Shown: in pieces, positions 26,903 through 35,217 of the stretch
How positions within the stretch are numbered: the stretch's first letter is position 1
Layout of the letters: every line of letters begins with the position of its first letter
Source: Polaromonas sp.
Lineage (GTDB): Bacteria; Pseudomonadota; Gammaproteobacteria; Burkholderiales; Burkholderiaceae_C
DNA length: 64,000 nt
Assembly: GCF_029945895.1 (NCBI RefSeq)
Contig: NZ_JAQSDL010000043.1
Location: forward strand, 62,001 to 126,000
Direction of reading: 5' to 3'
The notes under the pieces: model-generated
What the model was told of the DNA's origin: nothing
Seen by the model: only the letters and a program-made list of their open reading frames with translations
The model's database searches: none
Made by a program: the position numbers and the translations under genes

Positions 26903-27802
26903 TCATTTTTCAAACTTGTACATTTCAAGTTTTTCCGATTCGGTCAGCTTGTAAGCTTCCAGTCCCACGGAAGTCTCTCCGGGACGCGGCAAGACATAGG
27001 CGACAACTTCGTCCAAAAAACCCATCCGAACGCCTGCGCCGTGAATGCGCAGGGATAAATCCACATCCCAAACCCTGTTCCATTCCTTGCGCCAGCAATT
27101 GACGTTGTAACGCATGAAGCGCAAGTAGGATCGATACAACCAGGTGGATACGCCGCCAATCTTTGGGCTGTCATCTACACCGGCCACGGGGCGGCGGGTG
27201 TAGTAAGGGTCGAGCGCTCTGACGCCATCCACAACTTTTCGCTCTCCGAATCGCTCTTCCTCGTATAAGCCCGACACGAACTCATACTGTCCCTGCTGGG
27301 CGAAGCGGAGAAGCTTCTCGATATGATCCGGCGACCAGGTGTCGTCGTCGTCCACACGGGCAATCCACTGACCGCGCGCCAGCTCCATGGCCGTGTTTGC
27401 GGGCGTGGCGCCGCCGACAAACCAGTGGTTCTCCACCGTTTGCCGGTAATTCCTGCTGCGACTTGGCAGGTTATAAAAACGCAGGCGGGGGTCTTTAATT
27501 TCAGCAAGCAACTCCGCCGTATTGTCGCTGCAGTGATCACCAACGATCATCAATTCAAGATTGGTGTAAGTTTGCGACAGCACTGAAGCAACCGCCCGCT
27601 CTATCAGCAAGGGACCACGATTGTAAGTTGGCACGCAAACCGTGACCAGCGGCTCCTGATGGGGGTGATCGTATTCTCGCGCGTGTTTCAAGCGCGCAAT
27701 CTGCAGTTGCACGGGCTCAATAAGGGCGAATCTGCTGCTGTTAAATCCCGCGATGACGCGATCTTCCATCGTTCGCGCATGAGTTGACGGGCTATCGGAC
27801 AT
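26903..27802 (-). CDS. GT2-family glycosyltransferase
   Basis: A 299-residue GT-A glycosyltransferase. It has TVCVPTYNRGPLLIERAVASVL, LMIVGDHCSDNT, and WIARVDDDDTWSPDH, with the DDDD run as the metal-binding motif. The ATG at 27802 is chosen because GGAGGGC stands at ideal spacing; it overlaps the upstream SDR gene by 11 bases. The first 50 residues precede the GT-A core and are not recognised. It could transfer the nonulosonic acid-associated or neighbouring sugar, but nothing in the sequence decides. Confidence 0.88.
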   Translation of the reverse strand: MSDSPSTHARTMEDRVIAGFNSSRFALIEPVQLQIARLKHAREYDHPHQEPLVTVCVPTYNRGPLLIERAVASVLSQTYTNLELMIVGDHCSDNTAELLAEIKDPRLRFYNLPSRSRNYRQTVENHWFVGGATPANTAMELARGQWIARVDDDDTWSPDHIEKLLRFAQQGQYEFVSGLYEEERFGERKVVDGVRALDPYYTRRPVAGVDDSPKIGGVSTWLYRSYLRFMRYNVNCWRKEWNRVWDVDLSLRIHGAGVRMGFLDEVVAYVLPRPGETSVGLEAYKLTESEKLEMYKFEK

Positions 27803-28499
27803 ATTGCCCTCCATTCAGGTCGATGCAGGCTCCGTTGAGATGCGCCCAGTGAGGCTGACATATGTCGAAAACAATGTCGGCTAGGGCCTGCTGGCCGAGC
27901 AACTGTTGTGAGGGCACTTGTTTTCGATGAAACTCCTGCCTTTGCACTGCCATCTCGACGAACATAGCACTGTCTTGTATCAATCCCGGAGCAACCGCAT
28001 TGATGCGCGCGCCGGAGGGTAATTGGGTACACACCGATTTGACGAATGAAAGCAATGCCCCCTTCGAGGCCGCATAAATTGGATCAAAACTGCCACGCTG
28101 GGCAGAGATTGAGGAAAACATCAGTAAGCGCGAGCGTTCCGTCAGGAGAGGCAGCATTCTCATAAGCACTTTGGCCTGTCCGCTGAAATTCACCGCCATC
28201 ACCTCATCCACTTCCTCAAACGCATATCCTTTCAAGTCCTTGCCTGGCAGTATTCCAGACAAGAAAATAACAACATCGATCCGCAAAGAGATTTTCTTGA
28301 GTTGCTCTACGAACCGCTCGATGCTCAAATCTTCACGCAAGTCCAAGTGGAAGGCATTGTGCTCGTCCGACCCTTCGGGCATTCGGGAGGTATACGTCGT
28401 AATGACGCGATCAGCCACTGAAAACCGTGAAGATATCGCCCGGCCAATGCTTGAGGACGCCCCAACAATGACAACCGTCTCCATTGCGCCCGAGCTCAC
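27792..28499 (-). CDS. Short-chain dehydrogenase
   Basis: A 235-residue classical SDR with VVIVGASSSIGRAIS near the N-terminus, FSSISAQRG, and YAASKGALLSFVKS (Tyr-x3-Lys), and a C-terminal GACIDLNGGQYVR. It is FabG-like in length but sits within the nonulosonic acid block after a methyltransferase gene. The GTG at 28499 overlaps the upstream stop (GTGA) and has GGAGA ahead of it; ATG 28484 is an alternative. It may be a reductase for a keto-sugar precursor. It is a second SDR beside the PtmA-like one at 25082. Confidence 0.85.
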   Translation of the reverse strand: MSSGAMETVVIVGASSSIGRAISSRFSVADRVITTYTSRMPEGSDEHNAFHLDLREDLSIERFVEQLKKISLRIDVVIFLSGILPGKDLKGYAFEEVDEVMAVNFSGQAKVLMRMLPLLTERSRLLMFSSISAQRGSFDPIYAASKGALLSFVKSVCTQLPSGARINAVAPGLIQDSAMFVEMAVQRQEFHRKQVPSQQLLGQQALADIVFDICQPHWAHLNGACIDLNGGQYVR

Positions 28500-29713
28500 G
28501 TCAGCGTCTCCCCGGAAGGGCCAGATCCCAGAACCACCAGTTCAGACCCGGAGAATGTCTTTCCTGTTTGTTGCCTTATCCACTCGATAATTTCAGCTTT
28601 GTAGCGCGGCGCACAAATGACCAGCAACTCGCTGTTCCTGATGTGCTCAATGGAATTTTTGGGTTCCAACACGCCCAGCCCATCGTTCTCAAGATGGTTT
28701 TGACGGCGCGGATCGGAGTCAACCACCGTCACCGACTCCGGCAGGGTGAAGCCGGCCAGCAGACGGCGAAGGAAATCCGTCACCGCCCACAAGGTCACTT
28801 TTTTTCCGCTTTTTCCCATGATGGCAAGTTGTTGCCTCACGATCTCAATCTGCAGCTCTGCACGCCGGATCTGCTCCAGCCCGCCGCGAACGCACGCCAG
28901 AGCATCAATAAATTCACAGCGGCCTCCAGTGTCGGGCACGACGTCCAAACCCTCCTTGCGAAATACCGAAAGAAATCCATAGGGCCGGCTGCAAACATGA
29001 CCGAGTTCTATGAGGCTGAGGCCCGCTTTTTCGGCAATCGCATTGAGCGTTGCAGCTGAAAAGTGATTGACGTGTTCAAACTCAAGCAACAGCAGATTGC
29101 GCGGATACAGCCGGAGATCGGGCACTTCACAGATCATGACGCCGCCCGGACGCAATGCGCGACAACAAGCGACCAGGAATTCCGTAACCTCTGACACATG
29201 TTCCAGCACGTCGTAGTGCGCCAATACATCGACGGAGTTTTCGGGCAGATCATGCACACTACGGAGTTCTGCTGGTGTATCTTCTGAAATTTCGACGACA
29301 AGCTGTTTTCCGAAAAGCGGCGAACAACGTCGGTGGAACTCACCCGGCTGGTCACCACCAATTTCTGCGAATACGCCGTCGGGCGCGCTATAGCGCTCAA
29401 GTACCGCCATTCGTGCATCCACAGAGTACGGAAGCCCGATCTCCTTGTGGCCAGCCAACCCGTCTGCATGGTAACGCGCAAGATCATCACGCTTGGGCCC
29501 GGGGGAGGCGAAGCAAAAACCGCAGTGGCGGCATACCGCAACATTAAAAGGAAATTTCCACGTATTCGTGGCGCGGGTCACGATGCTCTGGCTGGACCAC
29601 ACAGGTTCCAGATCGTTGCCGCCGCAACACTCGCACGAACGTGGTTCAAGGGATATCTCAAGCACTTTTTTTCCAGTAATTCTCAAAGGGATCAACGTAA
29701 AGCCAGAAGGCAC
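28496..29713 (-). CDS. Sugar C-methyltransferase-like protein with Zn-binding N-terminus
   Basis: A 405-residue protein with the three-part layout of NDP-sugar C-methyltransferases. The N-terminal cysteine cluster (CECCGG, CRHCGFCF) probably binds zinc. A divergent SAM-binding domain lies in the middle (VFAEIGGDQPGEF, VDVLAHYDVLEHVSEV). The C-terminal domain includes KVTLWAVTDFLRRLLAG. The SAM loop (EIGGDQPG) differs from the usual DIGSN.. form. The GTG at 29713 overlaps the legF-like gene by 22 bases; a GTG at 29665, after GGAAAAAAA, would give 389 residues and may be the real start. A relative with more typical motifs is at 42089. Confidence 0.75.
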   Translation of the reverse strand: MPSGFTLIPLRITGKKVLEISLEPRSCECCGGNDLEPVWSSQSIVTRATNTWKFPFNVAVCRHCGFCFASPGPKRDDLARYHADGLAGHKEIGLPYSVDARMAVLERYSAPDGVFAEIGGDQPGEFHRRCSPLFGKQLVVEISEDTPAELRSVHDLPENSVDVLAHYDVLEHVSEVTEFLVACCRALRPGGVMICEVPDLRLYPRNLLLLEFEHVNHFSAATLNAIAEKAGLSLIELGHVCSRPYGFLSVFRKEGLDVVPDTGGRCEFIDALACVRGGLEQIRRAELQIEIVRQQLAIMGKSGKKVTLWAVTDFLRRLLAGFTLPESVTVVDSDPRRQNHLENDGLGVLEPKNSIEHIRNSELLVICAPRYKAEIIEWIRQQTGKTFSGSELVVLGSGPSGETLT

Positions 29714-30384
29714 TCTGCAATTCGGAAGTCCAGAAGTGTGTCTATATCCAGTGCGCGTTCCACTGGGACGTGGACTTGACGCACCCTTCCCTCAAAAGCG
29801 GCACTGCGCGCGATAACAAACTCCGGCCGGGCGACATATGCCACGGTGGTCATGTCGAAAACTTGTGGGGCATCCTGCCGGCGCGACACCGCCGACTCCG
29901 GCGGGATGACCAGGCCGACTGTTCCGTCAGGATGAATTTTCACCATATTGAAATACGGACTGCGATGCGCATCGGTCACAGTGATGACTATGTCCGCATC
30001 GCCCTTCTCGTATTCATCCAGGCAATTTTCGATGTCTTCAGGCAGCCTCAACGGTGCCGTGGTGGGCACGGACACCATTGCATCAGGCAACACCCCATCG
30101 CTGTCCAGCAGGTAATTGAGCCCATGTCGCCAGGCCAACCATTCCGGACTGTCATCGCCTGCCAGCTCGCTTGGTCTGATAAAAGGCACTTCTGCGCCAT
30201 GCGCACGAGCCACTTCGGCTATTTCAATGGAGTCGGTTGACACTATCACCCGCGTTATGCGTTTGACAGCCAGTGCGTGTTCAATCGCCCAGGCTATCAA
30301 AGGTTTCCCGCCGAGAGACCGGATGTTCTTCCCGGGCAAGCCCTTGGAGCCGCCCCGGGCGAAAATGAAGGCTATCGCTTTCAA
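29692..30384 (-). CDS. legF: CMP-nonulosonate cytidylyltransferase (LegF/NeuA family)
   Basis: A 230-residue acylneuraminate cytidylyltransferase-type enzyme, which activates a nonulosonic acid as its CMP form. Signatures are FIFARGGSKGLPGKNIRSL at the N-terminus, RVIVSTDS, and VPTTAPLRLPEDIE in place of the usual QPTSPLR. The C-terminus ERALDIDTLLDF matches the family. A TTG at 30384 is the likely start: it overlaps the upstream stop as TTGA and has GAGGGG six bases ahead. The LegF name rests on the LegB/LegC genes of the same operon, since sequence motifs alone do not separate LegF from NeuA or PseF. Confidence 0.85.
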   Translation of the reverse strand: MKAIAFIFARGGSKGLPGKNIRSLGGKPLIAWAIEHALAVKRITRVIVSTDSIEIAEVARAHGAEVPFIRPSELAGDDSPEWLAWRHGLNYLLDSDGVLPDAMVSVPTTAPLRLPEDIENCLDEYEKGDADIVITVTDAHRSPYFNMVKIHPDGTVGLVIPPESAVSRRQDAPQVFDMTTVAYVARPEFVIARSAAFEGRVRQVHVPVERALDIDTLLDFRIAECLLALR

Positions 30385-31415
30385 GCTTTCCCCTCTGTCG
30401 CTGCATGGTCCTTGATGACAATTCGGCCACCCGTCCCCGATGCCTGGCGAACAGCGTCAATGATCTGCATCACCTTGAAACCGTCTTCCCCACTGACGAA
30501 CGGTTTCGATTTTCCTTCTACACAAGCCAAAAAATTTCCCCACTGCGCACGATAGCTGTCCTCGCGTTGATGCTGATAGCGGAAAAGCTCACGCCAGTTC
30601 TTCGCCCCTGCTTCAAACAACTCCACCGTACCTGTCAATCCGTCCCAGCGCAGGCTGCCCAGTTCTCCGATGGAGGTACACAGCCGTGTTGTATCGTGAC
30701 GCACCAGATCCATGCTCAAGGTTCCAATCAGTTGATGACTGTCTGCCTCCGGAGCAAAACCCAGCATCAGATGGACCGTATCTTCGACATCAATTTCCAG
30801 GCGACTCTGTCGAGACAGACAAGCTTCCACCCAATCGATCTCACCAAAAATCCAGCGGAGATAATCCAGTTCATGGCTGAGCTCAAGCAATGCGCCGCCG
30901 CCCAGATCATGTCGTGCCGACACCCCCTGCCTATAGTCAACGTCCGCGCGCCAAGACGGCAGATATTGCCCGATCTCACAACGCACGGAGAGAACCTTTC
31001 CGATCACATTCTGCTTTAAGAGATCGCGAAAACGTTGCAATGAAGGCAGGAAGCGCAGGTTGTAGCCGGTCAGCAGGACCAGCCCACCTGAGCGACAGGA
31101 ATCAATCAGGCCCTGCACTCCTTCAGCGGCAATTGACAAAGGTTTCTCAACCATCAGATGCACGCCTGCATCTGCCAGTGATTGGGCCGCGCTGAGGTGA
31201 AATGGAGCCGGATTGGCGATGACCGCCATTTGCGGCCGAAAAGCAATGGCCTGATCCATTCTGGAAAAGCCCCCATTGGCCTGCTCTGCAAGCAACGCCC
31301 CTTCTTCACGGCGCAGGACCCTTATATCCGCATGGGGAAGAAGTTCCCTGGCCAAGCGCAAATGAAGCTTGCCAATGCTCCCCAACCCCACGACAAGGAC
31401 ACGACTAACTGACAC
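30381..31415 (-). CDS. Gfo/Idh/MocA-family oxidoreductase (PtmF-like position)
   Basis: A 344-residue NAD(P)-dependent oxidoreductase. The N-terminal Rossmann region reads VLVVGLGSIGKLHLRLA, followed by VMVEKPLS-type sequence (LMVEKPLSIAAEGV, catalytic Lys) and a C-terminal substrate domain with ALLELSHELDYLRWIFGE. Between a PtmE-like and a LegF gene it occupies the place I recall for PtmF in Campylobacter ptm loci. Its exact step is not established here. The GTG at 31415 overlaps HisH by 11 bases with weak AAGG ahead; the 3' end overlaps legF by 4. Confidence 0.85.
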   Translation of the reverse strand: MSVSRVLVVGLGSIGKLHLRLARELLPHADIRVLRREEGALLAEQANGGFSRMDQAIAFRPQMAVIANPAPFHLSAAQSLADAGVHLMVEKPLSIAAEGVQGLIDSCRSGGLVLLTGYNLRFLPSLQRFRDLLKQNVIGKVLSVRCEIGQYLPSWRADVDYRQGVSARHDLGGGALLELSHELDYLRWIFGEIDWVEACLSRQSRLEIDVEDTVHLMLGFAPEADSHQLIGTLSMDLVRHDTTRLCTSIGELGSLRWDGLTGTVELFEAGAKNWRELFRYQHQREDSYRAQWGNFLACVEGKSKPFVSGEDGFKVMQIIDAVRQASGTGGRIVIKDHAATEGKA

Positions 31416-32052
31416 AGAACCTTCGAAGGATCTTCAAGCCCACTTCCCCGCTCTTTTCAGGGTGAAACTGGCAGCCGGTTATCTGGTCGCGGCCAATCAC
31501 GGCTGGAATTCCATGCCCTCCATACATGCAATCGGCAATGCGATGCACAGGATCGGTGGGGACGGCCATAAAGGAGTGCACGAAATAGGAAGCGTCACCC
31601 GGACGGTTATCCTGCAGCAAGGTCCCATTCCAATCAAGGCGTGTACTCGATGGCAACATGGCGTTCCAGCCGATGTGGGGTACCTTTTGAGCATCGCCTG
31701 ATGTCGATTGAACCGGAACAGCGACGACACGACCTGGAATCAAACCCAGTCCGGCAGTAATTCCAAACTCATCGCTTTCGTCAAGCAGGAGTTGCATCCC
31801 CAGGCAAATACCAAGCAGAGGCGTCTCTCGCCGGCCAACCTCCTTGATCACGCCAACCAGATTGAGTGCGCCCAGGGCCATCATGGCATTTTCAAACGCC
31901 CCAACCCCAGGCAATACGACCCGCTTGGCAGAAAGAATTCGCTCCGGATCTGCAGTCAATGTGACTTTGGCGCCGCAATGCTCAAGCCCGCGCTGCACGC
32001 TCAACAAGTTACCCACACCGTAATCAATGACGGTGACTTCAGGTGCGCTCAT
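31405..32052 (-). CDS. HisH-like glutamine amidotransferase (specialised paralogue)
   Basis: A 215-residue class I glutaminase of the HisH type. The nucleophile is Cys83 in LLGICLGMQ, and His and Glu are in QFHPEKSG near the C-terminus. HisH frees ammonia from glutamine and passes it through HisF. Here the partner is the HisF-like protein encoded upstream with a 14-base overlap, and the probable ammonia user is the WbpG/PseA-type enzyme before that. No other histidine gene is present, so a role in sugar amidination is more likely than in histidine synthesis. Confidence 0.88.
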   Translation of the reverse strand: MSAPEVTVIDYGVGNLLSVQRGLEHCGAKVTLTADPERILSAKRVVLPGVGAFENAMMALGALNLVGVIKEVGRRETPLLGICLGMQLLLDESDEFGITAGLGLIPGRVVAVPVQSTSGDAQKVPHIGWNAMLPSSTRLDWNGTLLQDNRPGDASYFVHSFMAVPTDPVHRIADCMYGGHGIPAVIGRDQITGCQFHPEKSGEVGLKILRRFCVS

Positions 32053-32809
32053 AATTTCTCACTCCCAAGCCCTCTGCCATGGCCACAGCCCTGATAATCC
32101 CAACTTCCGAGCGCTTGTAATGCAGGATGTCCGCCATGGCCACAGCATCTGCGCCACCCTCTCGAACAACGTCCACCAAGTCCTCCGGCTTGCCCATGCC
32201 TCCGCTCGCAATGAGCGGGACAGACACCTCCGCCGCAACAGCTCGTACCAGCGATATATCAAAACCTTTGCGAGTGCCTTCACGGTCGACTGATGTGAGC
32301 AAAACCTCCCCAGCTCCCAAGGCCACGCCACGTTTTACCCACTCGACCACATCAAGTCCTGTGCGCTCGCGGCCATTGTCGGTGTAAACCTCCCAGCGCT
32401 CATGGCCCACCTGCTTGGCCTCCACCGAGAGCACCATGCACTGGCTCCCAAAACGGCGAGCTATGTCCGTAACGAGTTGGGGATTGCTGACTGCTGCGGT
32501 ATTGATGGCGACCTTGTCCGCCCCGGCCCGCAGAATCTGTGTGGCATCTTCCACCGAACGAATTCCACCACCTACAGTCATCGGTACAAAGATATCCTTG
32601 GCTGCGGCGCTGACTATGCTTCCCAGGTGGTTACGGCCATAAAGGCTCGCCACGCAATCCATATAAATCAACTCATCAATACCTTGCAGGTAATAGCGTA
32701 AGGCATGCTCGCCCGGCGATCCGATAACCCGCAAACCTTCGAGATGGATGCCTTTGATCAGGTTTGGACCTTTGATATCCAGACGAGCAATGATGCGAAC
32801 GTTCCTCAC
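32039..32809 (-). CDS. HisF-like cyclase subunit (specialised paralogue)
   Basis: A 256-residue TIM-barrel protein of the HisF family. Asp11 (RIIARLD) and the phosphate-binding loops (VGGGIRS, ASGGMGK) remain. Position 130, Asp in the IDAK motif of Thermotoga HisF, is Glu here (SVEAK), a change to one of the two catalytic acids. [19 protein letters not shown] and [17 protein letters not shown] keep the barrel and ammonia-channel regions. The GTG at 32809 follows AGAGGATACG. It probably channels ammonia from HisH to the amidotransferase encoded 9 bases upstream, like HisF2 in Pseudomonas O-antigen loci. Confidence 0.9.
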   Translation of the reverse strand: MRNVRIIARLDIKGPNLIKGIHLEGLRVIGSPGEHALRYYLQGIDELIYMDCVASLYGRNHLGSIVSAAAKDIFVPMTVGGGIRSVEDATQILRAGADKVAINTAAVSNPQLVTDIARRFGSQCMVLSVEAKQVGHERWEVYTDNGRERTGLDVVEWVKRGVALGAGEVLLTSVDREGTRKGFDISLVRAVAAEVSVPLIASGGMGKPEDLVDVVREGGADAVAMADILHYKRSEVGIIRAVAMAEGLGVRNYERT

Positions 32810-32818
32810 CGTATCCTC

Positions 32819-34153
32819 TTATTCTTTTTCGTTTGAAACTGGGTGGCGCAACTTCCATTCGCCATTTTCCTGATACCAAAGATGAGGGGACCGAAACTGA
32901 TCCGTCAGCAGGCGGAAATACTCACGATCCATCAACGGCTTTTCGAACATCTTGCTGGCTTCCGGGAACTCCTTCTCCGGCAAGCTCAAATATTGAAACA
33001 TTTCCTCAATAAATCGCTCGGGGTACTCATGGTCAAAGCGCTTGACCAAGGCAACCCCTTCCTCGCGATTGATGTCCCTTGAGCGGATCTCCTGCGCCGC
33101 ATCATAGCTGGCCCGTCCAATACCGAATTTCGTCCCCGTGGTGTAGTAATGAAGATCATCAATGCGGTCATCAATGCTGTTGTACTTCGAGTAAGTTCCG
33201 GGTGTCCGTTCAGGGGAGGCCTGAAAACCTCCGTGTTCGACCGCATAGTAATAACAGGACTGCGGGTGCCATTTCAGATAGTAGCCAAGATAATGCACCT
33301 CAATATTCTTTTCGGAGATCTGGTTGGGGTCGGCTGGCAGATAAGGCTGCAGGTCATTCTGATCCAATCCAAAATTCCCTTTCAAATCTGCGACGGAAAC
33401 ACCGCCGAGATAGATTTTCGACTGATCTTCTGCCGCGAAATAAGACCAGTCACGTTTTGCGGTATCCGTGTCCCCAATCGGGTTACCATATTCCGCTTCA
33501 TTTTCGCCGTAGAAGACCAGGGGAATGTTAAACAGCAGCGCCATTTTGGGGGCAAGTGCCTTTTGCCCAAACATGAACGCCTGGAAGGGATGGAAAAGCA
33601 GTTCCGTCGAGAGCCGCGTTAACAACCTGTGCACGCGGCCATTGGGCGTCATCAGATAATTGTCGTGTCCAGCATGGAGCCAGGACTGGAAGTTCTTCCA
33701 GCCCCATTCGGTGTAGACGTGGGGCGCCCAAGTGACAGTGAGCGGGTGCATGCCGTATTTGGTCTTCAGGATATGGGATGCGTAAAAGCTGTCCTTTCCC
33801 CCTGAACCGGGGACGATGCAATCATAGGAACCGTCATTTTTGCGATGCTTGTCGCAAAGGTCCCGCAATTGCTTTTCACGTTCAGCCCAATCAATGCCGT
33901 GATGCTTGCGCTCGGCAAAGTTACAGGCGTCGCAAACACCATTTTCGTCAAAATGGATGGTCGCCTTCTTGGTGTCTTTGGTGTGCTTGTACTCCACTGC
34001 AGAGTTTGGACGCTGGTTGGAGATGACGCACTTCTTGCAGTAACTAACCGTTTCCGGCAGTCCATAACGAGCGCTTGGATTTTTTGCATCTTTTGCGAAC
34101 AGGCTCAAATCGACAGGCTGGGGATACTTTATTTTTTCCATTTCTGAATCCAT
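32819..34153 (-). CDS. N-acetyl sugar amidotransferase (WbpG/PseA family)
   Basis: A 444-residue PP-loop ATP pyrophosphatase-like enzyme. The N-terminus has two CxxC pairs (Cys39/Cys42 in SYCKKC, Cys74/Cys77 in CDAC), probably for zinc. The PP-loop SGGKDS is at 117-122, then VTWAPHVYTEWGWKNF and ENEAEYGNP. WbpG converts an N-acetyl group on a sugar to an acetamidine using ammonia from HisH2/HisF2; PseA does a similar step on pseudaminic acid. Here hisF and hisH follow directly. In this operon the target is probably the legionaminic acid-type sugar. The ATG at 34153 is clear. Confidence 0.92.
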   Translation of the reverse strand: MDSEMEKIKYPQPVDLSLFAKDAKNPSARYGLPETVSYCKKCVISNQRPNSAVEYKHTKDTKKATIHFDENGVCDACNFAERKHHGIDWAEREKQLRDLCDKHRKNDGSYDCIVPGSGGKDSFYASHILKTKYGMHPLTVTWAPHVYTEWGWKNFQSWLHAGHDNYLMTPNGRVHRLLTRLSTELLFHPFQAFMFGQKALAPKMALLFNIPLVFYGENEAEYGNPIGDTDTAKRDWSYFAAEDQSKIYLGGVSVADLKGNFGLDQNDLQPYLPADPNQISEKNIEVHYLGYYLKWHPQSCYYYAVEHGGFQASPERTPGTYSKYNSIDDRIDDLHYYTTGTKFGIGRASYDAAQEIRSRDINREEGVALVKRFDHEYPERFIEEMFQYLSLPEKEFPEASKMFEKPLMDREYFRLLTDQFRSPHLWYQENGEWKLRHPVSNEKE

Positions 34154-34161
34154 GTTTAAGT

Positions 34162-35214
34162 TTAATTACTATTTTCGGTGTTTGCGCGATTCAAATCGTC
34201 CGGGCGGCCTACATCCAGCCAGGGTTCGTGCATGGGGTATGCAACTGTGCGCATGGCCTTCGCCTGAAGGCGTTCAAACAGGGTAGGCATGTCGCAGTGT
34301 GCGTCTTGGCTCAGCAGATTTAACGCGACCGGCTCGAGTGCATAAACGCCTGCATTGATGTGGCTGCGGGCCACCGGTTTTTCCTCGAATCCTACAATTT
34401 CGATACCCCGAGTCTGCACAACACCAAAAGGGTGCTGCCATTCGTGCATGCGAACCGCCATGGTCGCCATGGCGTTATGACGGATGTGGAAGTCCAGCAA
34501 TTCACCATAGTGGATATCGGTAATGACATCCCCATTTGTCACAACAAAAGGGGCCCCCGGCCGCGGACTCAGAAGACCCAGTGCACCGGCGGTTCCCAAC
34601 GGCGATTTCTCGTTCAGATAGTCTATCTGTACCCCCAGCTGCCCTCCATTGCCAAAATGACTTTGAATCATATGCCCCAGGTAATGAACAGCGAGCACGA
34701 AATGACTAAAACCCTCGAGTTTGGCTCGCTCGATGATATGTTCGAGCATCGGTTTGCCCGCTACGGGCAATAACGGCTTTGGGCAGGTCTCCGTGTAGGG
34801 GCGCAGACGTGTGCCCATGCCGCCCGCCATGATGATCATCAGATTGGAGCGCGCCGGCAACGTGGTGATCTCGTCCCAAAGGTGCACACCCACTACCTGA
34901 CGCAACTCATTCACGATAGGTATCTGCTGTATCTTGTTGGCGCCCATAAGCTGGAGCACCACATCGCGCCCCATTTCTGGAGTAACCACCAGGGCATTCC
35001 GATGGATGACGCTGGCAATAGGACTGCTGAGGTCAAGCCCCTTGAGCAAACCGCGCCTTATGTCGCCATCGGAAATCGTACCTTCCAGTTCGCCGGCCTC
35101 ATTAACAACCATGACAATTTTGATGGACGCCTGGTCAAGGCTGCGTATCGCATGCTGTATGGAGGTTTTGACAGGGAGAATGGCTTGGCGCCAGCGTTCT
35201 TCAGTGGGGCTCAC
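34162..35214 (-). CDS. CBS-domain sugar-phosphate nucleotidyltransferase (PtmE-like)
   Basis: A 350-residue protein with two CBS domains in the first 115 residues (VVNEAGELEGTISDGDIRRGLL, VVGVHLWDEI). A nucleotidyltransferase domain begins at about 128 (IIMAGGMGTRLRPYT) with CPKPLLPVAGKPMLEHI, FVVTNGDVITDI and VGRPDDLNRA. Campylobacter PtmE, with the same architecture, makes GDP-GlcNAc in the GDP route to legionaminic acid. The GTG at 35214 starts 3 bases after the LegG stop and has AAGG ahead. The CBS pair may sense a nucleotide. The GDP-sugar specificity is by analogy. Confidence 0.87.
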   Translation of the reverse strand: MSPTEERWRQAILPVKTSIQHAIRSLDQASIKIVMVVNEAGELEGTISDGDIRRGLLKGLDLSSPIASVIHRNALVVTPEMGRDVVLQLMGANKIQQIPIVNELRQVVGVHLWDEITTLPARSNLMIIMAGGMGTRLRPYTETCPKPLLPVAGKPMLEHIIERAKLEGFSHFVLAVHYLGHMIQSHFGNGGQLGVQIDYLNEKSPLGTAGALGLLSPRPGAPFVVTNGDVITDIHYGELLDFHIRHNAMATMAVRMHEWQHPFGVVQTRGIEIVGFEEKPVARSHINAGVYALEPVALNLLSQDAHCDMPTLFERLQAKAMRTVAYPMHEPWLDVGRPDDLNRANTENSN

Positions 35215-35217
35215 TTG

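Noticed and set aside
31405-32809. HisH and HisF as housekeeping histidine biosynthesis genes.
   Set aside because: No other his gene is present, HisF has Glu at 130, and both are coupled to an amidotransferase inside a sugar operon.
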